Source of the DNA: Desulfobacteraceae bacterium
GTDB lineage: Bacteria; Desulfobacterota; Desulfobacteria; Desulfobacterales; SURF-7
Assembly (NCBI GenBank): GCA_003599865.1
Contig: QZKS01000055.1
Coordinates: 1-64,000 of the forward strand
DNA length: 64,000 nucleotides
Direction of reading: 5' to 3'
Both the position numbers and the translations under genes were made by a program. The notes below the pieces were generated by a model. It searched no databases. It was not told where the DNA came from and saw nothing but the letters and a program-made list of their open reading frames with translations. How positions within the stretch are numbered: position 1 is the stretch's first letter; the number at the start of each line of letters is the position of its first letter. Of this stretch, positions 1-8,191 are shown in pieces.

Positions 1-498
1 ATCGGCCCGGGTTCGGATCCGGCGGGGATAAGAGGGAAAACAACACTCAACGCCTTGCGGGAAATTGCCGCAAAGAAAATGGCTTTTATCAGCAGAGGGG
101 ACAATTCCGGAACCAACAAGATGGAGATCTCTCTATGGAAGGAATCCGGTCTGGGGATGCCGGATAAGGAATCATGGTATGTTCAAACCGGACAGGGAAT
201 GCTCGCTACCATCGCAATCGCTGCTGAACGCAACGGCTATACCCTGACAGACAGGGGGACCTATATCAAATACGAAGCCAACATGGGAGGCAGCCCATTG
301 CTGAAAATAGTGGTGCAGGGCGATCAGGCCCTAATCAACCAGTACAGTGTTATCGCGATCAATCAAAGCAACTGCCCAAAGGCCGGATATGATCTGGCCA
401 TGAAATTTTCCGACTGGATGGCTTCCCGTGAAACGCAAAACCTGATCCAGCGTTTCACGCTTCTCGGGAAACCACTTTTTACACCTAACGCCAGATAA
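1..498 (+). CDS. tupA: Tungstate ABC transporter substrate-binding protein, 5' truncated by window edge
   Basis: The frame is open from the first base, so the gene begins upstream and only about the last 165 residues are seen. The visible part opens with GSDPAGIRG, followed by FISRGDNSGT and a conserved MEISLW segment. These are hallmarks of the periplasmic TupA/WtpA-like tungstate-binding family, in which Ser, Thr and Arg side chains hold the oxyanion. It would capture tungstate in the periplasm and deliver it to the permease encoded 8 bp downstream. In anaerobes tungstate or molybdate feeds pterin-cofactor enzymes such as formate dehydrogenases. The order binding protein-permease-ATPase is the standard tupABC order. 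Tungstate rather than molybdate is inferred from family resemblance. Confidence 0.85.
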   Translation: MGPGSDPAGIRGKTTLNALREIAAKKMAFISRGDNSGTNKMEISLWKESGLGMPDKESWYVQTGQGMLATIAIAAERNGYTLTDRGTYIKYEANMGGSPLLKIVVQGDQALINQYSVIAINQSNCPKAGYDLAMKFSDWMASRETQNLIQRFTLLGKPLFTPNAR

Positions 499-506
499 TT
501 TTATTC

Positions 507-1196
507 ATGGATTATATTCTTTCCGGACTTTTTCAGGCTATTCAGCTGATCATGAGCGGGGATGAACAGACCTGGTCTGCCGTATCGGCCACGATCCGTG
601 TAACCACCTATTCCATGACCGCCAGTCTTCTGATCGGGATTCCTTCCGGATTTATCCTCGGATATTTTAACTTCCCCGGTAAGCCGAAAATTCGTCTTGT
701 CGTCGACACCCTGCTGGCGTTGCCTACGGTATTTATCGGACTGGTGGTATATGCTTTTCTGACCCGGAACGGACCGTTGGGAGAATTCGGCCTCCTGTTT
801 ACCTTGTCCGGCATTGCCATTGGACAGACCATTCTGGCGCTTCCCATCGTGATCGCGCTTTGCGCTACTGCCGTAGAAACCATGGATCGGTATTTGCGGA
901 TTACACTGATTTCTTTAGGTGCCGGCAGACGCCAACTTGTTCTTACAAGCCTTTGGGAGGTCCGGTTCGGTATTATTGCGGCGGCATTAAACGCCTATGG
1001 CCGGGTGATGACGGAGGTTGGTATCTCCATGATGGTCGGCGGTAATATCAAATGGCATACCAGGACCATCACCACCGCGATTGCGCTGGAGACAGGGAAA
1101 GGAATGTTCGCGACCGGTATTGCCTTGGGACTGATTTTAATCCTGATCTCGTTTATCGTAAATGTCTCTCTCTCCTTTTTGCGGAAAATGAATTAG
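507..1196 (+). CDS. tupB: Tungstate ABC transporter permease
   Basis: A 229-residue integral membrane protein with about five hydrophobic segments (near residues 30-55, 68-90, 95-120, 140-165 and 195-220). The EAA-like loop, seen as ITLISLGAGRRQL around residues 130-143, contacts the ATPase. TPTVFIGLVVY and LGxGIALP-type stretches are typical of the TupB group of molybdate/tungstate permeases. It forms the inner-membrane channel for the oxyanion. It starts 8 bp after the binding-protein stop and ends 7 bp before the ATPase gene, so the three are co-transcribed. No strong ribosome-binding site precedes the ATG, which fits translational coupling. Confidence 0.88.
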   Translation: MDYILSGLFQAIQLIMSGDEQTWSAVSATIRVTTYSMTASLLIGIPSGFILGYFNFPGKPKIRLVVDTLLALPTVFIGLVVYAFLTRNGPLGEFGLLFTLSGIAIGQTILALPIVIALCATAVETMDRYLRITLISLGAGRRQLVLTSLWEVRFGIIAAALNAYGRVMTEVGISMMVGGNIKWHTRTITTAIALETGKGMFATGIALGLILILISFIVNVSLSFLRKMN

Positions 1197-1203
1197 GGGT
1201 TCC

Positions 1204-2235
1204 ATGAGCAAAACGCCGATATATCGTATCAAGGGCCTTTCCCACCAATATCATTCTTCCCCTGTGCTGGAAATTGATGAATTAACCATTCCCGGACATT
1301 CCATCATCGGGCTGGCAGGACCCAACGGCAGCGGAAAGACTACCCTTCTGAAAATGCTGGCCTTTATCGAAAAGCCGAGCAGTGGTACCATCTGGTTTGA
1401 CGGGAAGGAAGCAGAACCATTTTCTCCCCTGGTCCGGTTTCAGGTTACCTATCTGCCGCAATTGCCTTATCTGATGAAACGAACCGTAATGGATAATGTC
1501 ACTTATGGACTGAAAATCCGGAAGGATCAGGGCGATCATCGATTGAAAGGGTATGAAGCATTGTCAATGGTCGGGTTATCCGGGGATGAATTGGCAAACC
1601 GGAAGTGGTTTGAATTATCCGGAGGAGAAATGCAGCGGGTGGCACTTGCTGCCCGATTGATTCTCAAACCCAGGGTCCTGCTTCTGGATGAACCGACCGC
1701 CAATGTGGATGAAAACAGCAGCCGTCTGATCCGGAAAGCGGCCTTGCTGGCCAGGGAAAAATGGAATACCACACTGCTGATTGCCGGCCATGATATGGAT
1801 TGGCTGATGAGCATTTGTGACGATATCATCTATCTGTTTCAGGGACAGATCACCGGAAGGGGTAGGCACAATATCCTGTTCGGGCCCTTTCAACAGAATT
1901 CCGAAGGAGGATGGGAGCAGACAATCGGAGATTTCCAGCGCTTTGCGGTTACCAGGCCGCCGTCTGAAAATTCCGTCGCCGTTATCCTGTCTTCGGATAT
2001 GCATATCACTCCACAGAACGATTCCATACCCGGGAAAGGCAATGCAGTAAAGGGAGTACTGACAAATCTCCGGATCGAGACATTCAGGAACACGGTTGTC
2101 GCTACCGTGATGGTTGACGGGTTTTGTTTTATCGTTGACTTGTCGGAAGATCAAAAACATAATCCAAACCTGTATCCCGGAAGGGAAGTTTTCCTTTCAT
2201 TCCACCCGAAAGATATCAAATGGCAGCAACCGTAA
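1204..2235 (+). CDS. tupC: Tungstate ABC transporter ATP-binding protein
   Basis: A 343-residue ABC ATPase that energises oxyanion import. Visible motifs are Walker A GPNGSGKTT (about residues 39-47), a Q-loop in VTYLPQLP, the signature LSGGE (about 139), Walker B VLLLDEPTA (about 159) and the switch histidine in AGHD. Residues 270-343 form a separate C-terminal segment resembling a regulatory oxyanion-binding (TOBE/MOP-like) domain, so transport may be feedback-inhibited by cytoplasmic tungstate; this is inferred from family precedent. It closes the tup operon, and a 306-bp gap follows. Confidence 0.88.
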   Translation: MSKTPIYRIKGLSHQYHSSPVLEIDELTIPGHSIIGLAGPNGSGKTTLLKMLAFIEKPSSGTIWFDGKEAEPFSPLVRFQVTYLPQLPYLMKRTVMDNVTYGLKIRKDQGDHRLKGYEALSMVGLSGDELANRKWFELSGGEMQRVALAARLILKPRVLLLDEPTANVDENSSRLIRKAALLAREKWNTTLLIAGHDMDWLMSICDDIIYLFQGQITGRGRHNILFGPFQQNSEGGWEQTIGDFQRFAVTRPPSENSVAVILSSDMHITPQNDSIPGKGNAVKGVLTNLRIETFRNTVVATVMVDGFCFIVDLSEDQKHNPNLYPGREVFLSFHPKDIKWQQP

Positions 2236-2541
2236 GATGGGTGACCCGTCCTTTGTTGCCGGCAATATGAAACATAAGCATATCCGGGTATCCGTATTGT
2301 CTTTTTGAATACAGCCTGAATGAAAAAAGACATCCTTGCTTTTCGGCGGATGGGGAGACATGTGTTGCGGTTTGTTCCCGGCCTTGATCTGCTTGCCTTG
2401 GTTAGTGCGTTGTATAAAAAGGATTATCGGAGAGTTCCGGTAACGGAATCTGTGCGAAAAGGGACAGTTTATTTTTATGGCATAGAATTTGAAACAAAGG
2501 CAGGAAAGATTAAGGGATAAACACAGAGAGGAACCAATTTC
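2236..2541 (+). other. Intergenic region tupC-mltD
   Basis: This 306-bp gap holds one weak 66-codon frame (listed separately). It also has a purine-rich ribosome-binding site (AGAGAGGAACC) just before mltD. No convincing terminator hairpin with a T-tract and no strong sigma-70 promoter was found. Confidence 0.5.
2320..2520 (+). CDS. Doubtful small hypothetical protein (66 codons)
   Basis: A short frame beginning MKKDILAFRRMG and ending 21 bp before mltD. It is rich in basic residues and has one short hydrophobic patch (LLALVSALY). No ribosome-binding site precedes its ATG, no family is recognised, and a longer frame runs antisense to it. It may be an unexpressed leader region of mltD. Confidence 0.18.
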   Translation: MKKDILAFRRMGRHVLRFVPGLDLLALVSALYKKDYRRVPVTESVRKGTVYFYGIEFETKAGKIKG

Positions 2542-4239
2542 ATGAGGCAATTTTTCCTTACAGTATCGCTTGCGGCATGTATCATACTGACCAGCGGATG
2601 TGCACAAAATTTTTATCTGGCAAAGCCGGTTGAAAGCAACAGCGGAATAGAAGTCATCCAGGCTTCACAAAATTCCCGTAATGCCTCTCAGGAAGAAGTC
2701 TTCGCTGTTGCGGAAGATCTGAGCAAGATCCGGGAGCCAGTACTGGAAGATGATCCGGCAGAGAATGAGCATGACAATTCTCAAATCCTGATCGATGAAG
2801 CGCTTGAGCATTGCGAGGCTGCCCATAACCTTCGGGAAAAGGGAAACCTGGACGAAGCGCTGAAAGAACTTGATCAGGCCTATCTTCTGATCATGGACGT
2901 CAACACGGATCTATTTCCCGGCCTGATGCAGCAAAAAGAAGATCTCCGGTTCATGATATCCAAGCGGATACTGGAAATCTATGCTGCCAGAGGTTCTGTC
3001 GTCACCGGAAAATACAAGGCAATCCCCATTACATTGAATCAATATACCCAGAGAGAGATCGATTCTTTTACCATTGGCCGGGAGAAGCGGTCTTTTCGGG
3101 AAGCCTACAAGCGGTCCGGAAAATATCGTCAGTACATTGTGGAAGAATTAAAGATGGCAGGTCTTCCCACGGAATTGTCCTGGCTCCCGTTGATCGAAAG
3201 CGGTTTCAAGACACGCGCTCTTTCCAAAGCAAGAGCACTTGGATTGTGGCAGTTTATTCCCTCCACTGGTTATAAATTCGGCCTGAAACGGGACACCTAT
3301 ATTGATGAACGGCTGGACCCTGAAAAGTCTGCCAGGGCTGCCATCGCCTATCTGAAAGAGCTGCATCAGCTTTTTGGGGACTGGGCAACCGTTCTGGCTG
3401 CATATAATTGCGGAGAGGGAAGGGTTCTTCGGATTATCCGCGGACAGAATGTGAACTATCTGGACAATTTCTGGGATTTATATGAAAAACTGCCTCGTGA
3501 AACCGCCCGGTATGTTCCCAGGTTCCTGGCCTGCCTGCATATTATCAATCACCCGGAACAATATGGTCTTGAAAATGTTGCGGTTGATCCACCCTCGCAA
3601 TATGAAACCATTCTGGTTCAAAAACAGGTAAATCTGGCTGACGCAGCCCATGCGATTGGTTCTACCGAACAGGTGCTGGCTGATCTGAATCCCGAGCTTC
3701 GCTACGGGGTTCTGCCGGAAAAAGAGTATGCGCTGCGGGTTCCGATGAACAGCAGTTCATTGCTGATGGCAAAAATGGATGGAATCCCAATTTCCGGTAT
3801 GATCCGAACCCAATATGTCTATCATCGTGTCAAATCAGGGGAAACCCTTTCAACCATCGCAAGATCCTATCGGACAAATGTCAAAAGAATCGCCCATGAA
3901 AATAAAATTCAACGGCATGGTTATGTTGTTGCCGGCAGTATCCTGAGAATTCCCCAGAATGGAAATCTTCAGGTTCAAAGGACTGCCGGAACACAGGAGG
4001 AAACTGTTCATGCAGATATGGAACGCCATCTGTATCGTGTGAAACAGGGAGATTCCCTGTGGGAGATCGCACGCAAATTCGGAACGACCGTTCAGGTAAT
4101 CAGACAGGCTAATGATCTTTCCCATAACCGGCTGCAGATCGGGCAAGTATTGAAGGTCCCGAAACAAAACCAGCAGCAACTGGTCGATGTTCATTCAGAT
4201 TCGCCCCAAATCGGGGAGGGCGGCAAAACGATTCTATAG
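2542..4239 (+). CDS. mltD: Membrane-bound lytic murein transglycosylase D-like lipoprotein
   Basis: A 565-residue periplasmic lipoprotein that cleaves peptidoglycan glycan strands with formation of 1,6-anhydro ends. A signal sequence ends in TSGC, so Cys20 is probably lipidated. A region with TPR-like helices (about residues 85-150) precedes an SLT domain (about 200-330). That domain contains the catalytic glutamate in LPLIESGF, the ARALGLWQF segment and the AYNCGEGRV motif. Two LysM peptidoglycan-binding repeats follow (about 424-470 and 496-540), each with the YRVKxGxxLxxIAR pattern. The domain order matches MltD, although the N-terminal extension is longer than in enteric forms. The start is supported by AGAGAGGAACC upstream. 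Confidence 0.9.
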   Translation: MRQFFLTVSLAACIILTSGCAQNFYLAKPVESNSGIEVIQASQNSRNASQEEVFAVAEDLSKIREPVLEDDPAENEHDNSQILIDEALEHCEAAHNLREKGNLDEALKELDQAYLLIMDVNTDLFPGLMQQKEDLRFMISKRILEIYAARGSVVTGKYKAIPITLNQYTQREIDSFTIGREKRSFREAYKRSGKYRQYIVEELKMAGLPTELSWLPLIESGFKTRALSKARALGLWQFIPSTGYKFGLKRDTYIDERLDPEKSARAAIAYLKELHQLFGDWATVLAAYNCGEGRVLRIIRGQNVNYLDNFWDLYEKLPRETARYVPRFLACLHIINHPEQYGLENVAVDPPSQYETILVQKQVNLADAAHAIGSTEQVLADLNPELRYGVLPEKEYALRVPMNSSSLLMAKMDGIPISGMIRTQYVYHRVKSGETLSTIARSYRTNVKRIAHENKIQRHGYVVAGSILRIPQNGNLQVQRTAGTQEETVHADMERHLYRVKQGDSLWEIARKFGTTVQVIRQANDLSHNRLQIGQVLKVPKQNQQQLVDVHSDSPQIGEGGKTIL

Positions 4240-4418
4240 GACTTTCAGAATTCTTCCGGCAGACCATCCTGAAAGGAAAAAGCTCCTCCTTGTACTGAAT
4301 TGAAAAATGAAGTAGGGTAACCGGAAAGCGGATCGGTTTTGTGGATCGGCTTCTTCAAAAATCAATGTGCAAGCAGGATACGGAATGCGGATCGGATCGG
4401 TTTCCGGAGGGAGAATTT

Positions 4419-5750
4419 GTGCTGCCGAAAAGCAAGAAAGTCTGGGGATGGGCATTGTATGACTGGGGAAATTCCGCCTTTGCAACAACCGTAATGGCCG
4501 GCTTTTTCCCTATTTTTTTTAAACAATACTGGAGCTACGGTGCGGACATCAATATGAGTACCGCACGGCTCGGGTTCGGCAATTCCATGGCAAGCCTGCT
4601 TGTGGCGTTGATGGCTCCGGTTCTGGGCGCCATTGCCGACAGGGGCTCAGCCAGAAAGAAATTCCTGGCGATGTTTGCCTATCTGGGCGTCCTGATGACC
4701 GCATCCTTATTCCTGATCGAAAAAGGGGAGTGGCCCCTTGCCATTCTGGTGTATGCCTGCGGGGTCATCGGATTTTCCGGAGCCAATGTGTTTTATGATT
4801 CACTGCTTCCGGACGTGGCGGAAGAGAGTGAAATGGATTATTGTTCCAGTTTCGGATATGCGCTGGGTTATCTCGGAGGCGGTCTTCTTTTTCTGATCAA
4901 TGTACTCATGACATTGATGCCGGAAACATTCGGACTTCCGGATGCTGCCACGGCTGTCCGGTATTCTTTTTTGTCTGTTGCGGTCTGGTGGGGAGTGTTT
5001 ACGATCTTTACCCTGTTGTGGGTTCCTGAATCGTCCACAGGCGGAACACTCACCGGAAATGCAGTCCGGGAAGGATTCCTGCAGCTTTATGAGACGTTTC
5101 AGAAGGTGCGCCATCTGAAGACCGTTCTGCTGTTTCTGCTGGCCTACTGGTTTTATATTGACGGGGTCGATACCATCATCCGGATGGCTGTCGATTACGG
5201 GATATCCCTGGGATTTGAGTCAAAGGATTTAATCGTCGCCCTTCTGGTGGTTCAGTTTGTCGGATTTCCGGCAGCAATCGTTTTTGGCATTCTGGGTGAA
5301 AAATGGGGAGTGCGAAAATCCATCTATCTTGCGATATTCATCTATATGGCAATCACGGTTTGCGGAGCCATGATCACCAGCAAACAGGAGTTCTACATTC
5401 TTGCTGTTGCCATCGGACTGGTTCAGGGCGGAATCCAGGCCCTGAGCCGGTCTTATTTTACGCGATTGATCCCCAAAGGACAGGCCGCCGAATATTTCGG
5501 CTTCTACAACATGCTGGGCAAGTTTGCCGCCATTATCGGCCCGACCCTGATGGGTGCCGTGGGGCTATCCGCCAGGCATCTCCTCATGCCTCCGTCACCC
5601 ACCCGGGAGCAGATCACCTCTGTGGGGCAGCTGGCGGCAAGGTTCAGCATCGCTTCCGTCATTCTGCTGTTTATCATCGGTGCAGTCTTTTTTTATTTTG
5701 TGGATGAAGAAAAAGGAAGAGAGGATGCCCGGAAAATGATCACACCGTAA
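4419..5750 (+). CDS. MFS transporter, UMF1/Atg22-like family
   Basis: A 12-helix secondary transporter of about 443 residues. KVWGWALYDWGNSAFATTV just after the N-terminus is the signature of the UMF1 family, related to vacuolar effluxer Atg22. Substrates of bacterial members are mostly unknown; small-molecule or amino-acid efflux is a family-level guess. An upstream ATG at 4341 is in frame. The GTG at 4419 is preferred because GGAGG lies 8 bases upstream and the family homology begins within a few residues. The gene converges on the minus-strand phosphodiesterase, with only 11 bp between stop codons. Confidence 0.82.
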   Translation: MLPKSKKVWGWALYDWGNSAFATTVMAGFFPIFFKQYWSYGADINMSTARLGFGNSMASLLVALMAPVLGAIADRGSARKKFLAMFAYLGVLMTASLFLIEKGEWPLAILVYACGVIGFSGANVFYDSLLPDVAEESEMDYCSSFGYALGYLGGGLLFLINVLMTLMPETFGLPDAATAVRYSFLSVAVWWGVFTIFTLLWVPESSTGGTLTGNAVREGFLQLYETFQKVRHLKTVLLFLLAYWFYIDGVDTIIRMAVDYGISLGFESKDLIVALLVVQFVGFPAAIVFGILGEKWGVRKSIYLAIFIYMAITVCGAMITSKQEFYILAVAIGLVQGGIQALSRSYFTRLIPKGQAAEYFGFYNMLGKFAAIIGPTLMGAVGLSARHLLMPPSPTREQITSVGQLAARFSIASVILLFIIGAVFFYFVDEEKGREDARKMITP

Positions 5751-5761
5751 GCGACGAATCT

Positions 5762-6580
5762 TCATCTGGGGGAGACCGCTTTTTTCAGGAATTCGTTTCG
5801 AATGCCTTGCAATTTTACCGCATGATTGGAGAAGATCCAGTCGATGTCCCGGTTCAGTTCGCGGAACAGGGCATTTCGGGAACTGATGAAACCGGTACCG
5901 ATTTTTTGACGGATTTTCCGGTGTTTTTTCAACAGGGGATTGGACAGAAACAGGTAATGGCCTGTGATGCCGCCATACCGTTTTTCCCGGGACAATTTGC
6001 TCAAGCGGATAAAATTGGTTTCCGAGATAGGAAGAAATGCCGATGGATCGGTAAAGGAAAGGATCGGAAACATTTCCGGGGACAGGGTTAAAATATGGAA
6101 ATCCTTTTTCGGTGTCAATGGGCTGAACAGGCTTTTCAGAACCTGATTCTGATATACCGGATCCGGATACACCTCTTTTTTGATTTCCACCATAAAATGA
6201 AGCTTTTTTCCAAATTTTTGAATCACTTCGGAAAGATGCGGGATCATCGGGAAATGGTTCCGGAGTTCTTTCTGTAATATTTCGGAAATCCGCCGATCTG
6301 AACCAAACAGACGCATCAGGTCCGGATCATGAAAAACCACGGGATGAAGATCCCTGGTCCAGCGGATATCCAGCTCGATGCCCCAGACACCGGCCTCAAG
6401 AACGCGGTCAAACGCTTCCATGGTATTTTCAAAAACAGTCCGGTTGTCATGTTCCCCTCTGTGGGAGACGATTTTGCAGTTTTTCAGTTTTTCCATTGCC
6501 GGGACCGGCTGAGGCCACCTGGAAAAAAACAGGTCGACGACAAAGTGGAAGCTGCTTTCCATCAAGGGAGGAACGGACAT
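5762..6580 (-). CDS. Glycerophosphodiester phosphodiesterase family protein
   Basis: A 272-residue GDPD-family TIM-barrel enzyme, predicted to hydrolyse glycerophosphodiesters to glycerol-3-phosphate and an alcohol. The catalytic and metal residues are visible: His/Arg in VSHRGEHD, Glu in FENTMEAF, Glu and Asp in GIELDIRW, and His in VFHDPDLM. The first 30 residues contain a hydrophobic stretch but no clear signal peptide, so location is uncertain. It is the last gene of the six-gene minus-strand operon, 32 bp after the rhomboid-like gene. GGAG lies about 10 bases before the start. Confidence 0.85.
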   Translation of the reverse strand: MSVPPLMESSFHFVVDLFFSRWPQPVPAMEKLKNCKIVSHRGEHDNRTVFENTMEAFDRVLEAGVWGIELDIRWTRDLHPVVFHDPDLMRLFGSDRRISEILQKELRNHFPMIPHLSEVIQKFGKKLHFMVEIKKEVYPDPVYQNQVLKSLFSPLTPKKDFHILTLSPEMFPILSFTDPSAFLPISETNFIRLSKLSREKRYGGITGHYLFLSNPLLKKHRKIRQKIGTGFISSRNALFRELNRDIDWIFSNHAVKLQGIRNEFLKKAVSPR

Positions 6581-6612
6581 TTTACGGGTTCTCCGTGTGA
6601 CCTGCTTTTACA

Positions 6613-7350
6613 TCAATGCAGGGTTGGCTTGTCATTGTCTTTTTTTTCACCATGAATCACCCGGAAACGGGATTTTTTTTTCTTGAGCTGCCATTCCAGG
6701 TAAAGAAAATGAAGACGGTTCAGACTGAAAAATTGTTTCGGGCCGATCAGAATCATACATCCAAAGAAAATGCCGCCCAGGTGATAGGCACCAAAAGGAT
6801 TGGCCTTGGCCAGAAAGGTGAGAACCGTGATGAGGATGGTTCCATAGCTGATATATTTGGCTTTGACCGGCAGAACAAAAAACAACAGAATCGAGGCTTC
6901 CGGGTTTAACAGACCAAATGCCACCACAAGGGAAAGCAGGCTGGGCAGCATGCCCATGAACGGCTGATCCAATCCCGTGACCATGCTGAGCAGAAGCCCG
7001 CAGACGACACTTCCAAGAGCGGAAACATAGAACAGGATCAGGAATCGTCGGGTTCCGATGGCAGACTCCACCGAACCGGAAAAAAAATAAAAGACCAAGC
7101 AGTTGATGAGAAAGGCAATCGGCGCAGATGGATCATGGATAAAGGGATGGGTAAGGATCTGCCATATTTGAAAATCAGGATGCCCAAAAGGATAGAGCTT
7201 TAGAAACACCGTGACGGGAATGGCCAGCCAGTGCTCGCAGATCAGTTCGAGGAAATAGATCACCCCATACAGAAGTAAGAGCCGTTTGCCGGTTCCGGTA
7301 AAATGGGAACCGAAACCGTACGATACCGGAATGGGACCTTGTTGCATCAT
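6613..7350 (-). CDS. Rhomboid-like membrane protein lacking the catalytic serine
   Basis: A 245-residue protein with about six membrane segments. Fold landmarks of the rhomboid intramembrane proteases are present: an L1-like WQILTHPFIHD, a TM4 ending in VAFGLLNP, FFVLPVKAKY after it, and the TM6 histidine in YHLGGIFFG. At the position of the GASG active-site motif the sequence reads GMLP, so Leu replaces the catalytic Ser. It is therefore probably a pseudo-rhomboid acting as a binding or chaperone-like membrane protein rather than a protease; this is inferred from alignment by eye. It lies 6 bp downstream of the CooC-like gene. The C-terminus is strongly basic, with a run of four lysines encoded by an A-rich tract. 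Confidence 0.72.
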   Translation of the reverse strand: MMQQGPIPVSYGFGSHFTGTGKRLLLLYGVIYFLELICEHWLAIPVTVFLKLYPFGHPDFQIWQILTHPFIHDPSAPIAFLINCLVFYFFSGSVESAIGTRRFLILFYVSALGSVVCGLLLSMVTGLDQPFMGMLPSLLSLVVAFGLLNPEASILLFFVLPVKAKYISYGTILITVLTFLAKANPFGAYHLGGIFFGCMILIGPKQFFSLNRLHFLYLEWQLKKKKSRFRVIHGEKKDNDKPTLH

Positions 7351-7356
7351 GTCACC

Positions 7357-8121
7357 CTATGCTTTTTTCTGTTTCATGGCATGGATTTTTTTGCCAATCA
7401 AATCAATAGCAGGGAGTTCTGCCGTGAGGGGAGCCCCCTGAAAGCCCTCCATGAAAATTTGATTATCAAGGGGGATTCGGGCAATTACCTTATTTTCGTC
7501 AAAATGGCCGATCATCTTTTCTTCCATTCCGACGGGTACCTTGTTCAGAACAAAATACAGATCAACACCGGCCTGTTCCGCCATCTCCTGTATTTTTCGG
7601 GACATCATCAGGGATTCATAAGTCGGATCAATCACGGCAAGGATCAGATCGCATTCCGCATCCACCTTTCGGCCAAAATGCTCGATTCCCGCCTCGGTGT
7701 CAACAATCACCATCTCGTCTTTGTCGATATCCAGACTGGACAGAACCTGTCTGGACAACAGTCCGATGGCACATGCGCATCCTTCACCATAGTGATGAAT
7801 TTTTCCAATGACGGCAAGCCGGATTCCATTGGATTCCGATACACAGATTTCCGGCAACTCATGGATCATGGTTTTTTGGCTGAAGGGTTTATCCGTCGAT
7901 GGAAAGGTCGGGTTCATTTTTGTTTTAAATTCATTTTTACCGCCCAGATCGGTCATGATATCCCTCGGCAGGGGCATACCCACCAACCGGTGAAGCCCGA
8001 AATTGGATTCATCCGCATCCACCAGCAGAACCTTATAGCCCATGGCATTCAATTTTTTGGCAATCAGAGCGGATACGGTGCTTTTCCCGCTCCCCCCTTT
8101 GCCGCAGATCAATATTTTCAT
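7357..8121 (-). CDS. CooC/MinD-type P-loop ATPase, probable nickel-insertion factor
   Basis: A 254-residue deviant-Walker ATPase. Residues 7-16 read GKGGSGKSTV with the signature lysine, VLLVDADESN is the second Walker-type element, and EGCACAIG (about 120) carries the Cys-x-Cys pair that binds metal at the dimer interface in CooC. In known systems CooC uses ATP-driven dimerisation to load nickel into carbon monoxide dehydrogenase or acetyl-CoA synthase. No CODH gene is in this window, so the client must be elsewhere or different. It sits in the cyclase operon between the TPR lipoprotein and the rhomboid-like gene. Confidence 0.83.
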   Translation of the reverse strand: MKILICGKGGSGKSTVSALIAKKLNAMGYKVLLVDADESNFGLHRLVGMPLPRDIMTDLGGKNEFKTKMNPTFPSTDKPFSQKTMIHELPEICVSESNGIRLAVIGKIHHYGEGCACAIGLLSRQVLSSLDIDKDEMVIVDTEAGIEHFGRKVDAECDLILAVIDPTYESLMMSRKIQEMAEQAGVDLYFVLNKVPVGMEEKMIGHFDENKVIARIPLDNQIFMEGFQGAPLTAELPAIDLIGKKIHAMKQKKA

Positions 8122-8191
8122 ATTCCGGTTTGTCCTTCCAGTTCACCATATCATTTTGGGGTTTCATTGGGGAGCGGCTTTTTGCCGGCCT

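Noticed and set aside
2197-2607. Minus-strand frame of 136 codons between tupC and mltD
   Set aside because: It overlaps the mltD start and tupC end, has no ribosome-binding site and has a composition unlike the other proteins.
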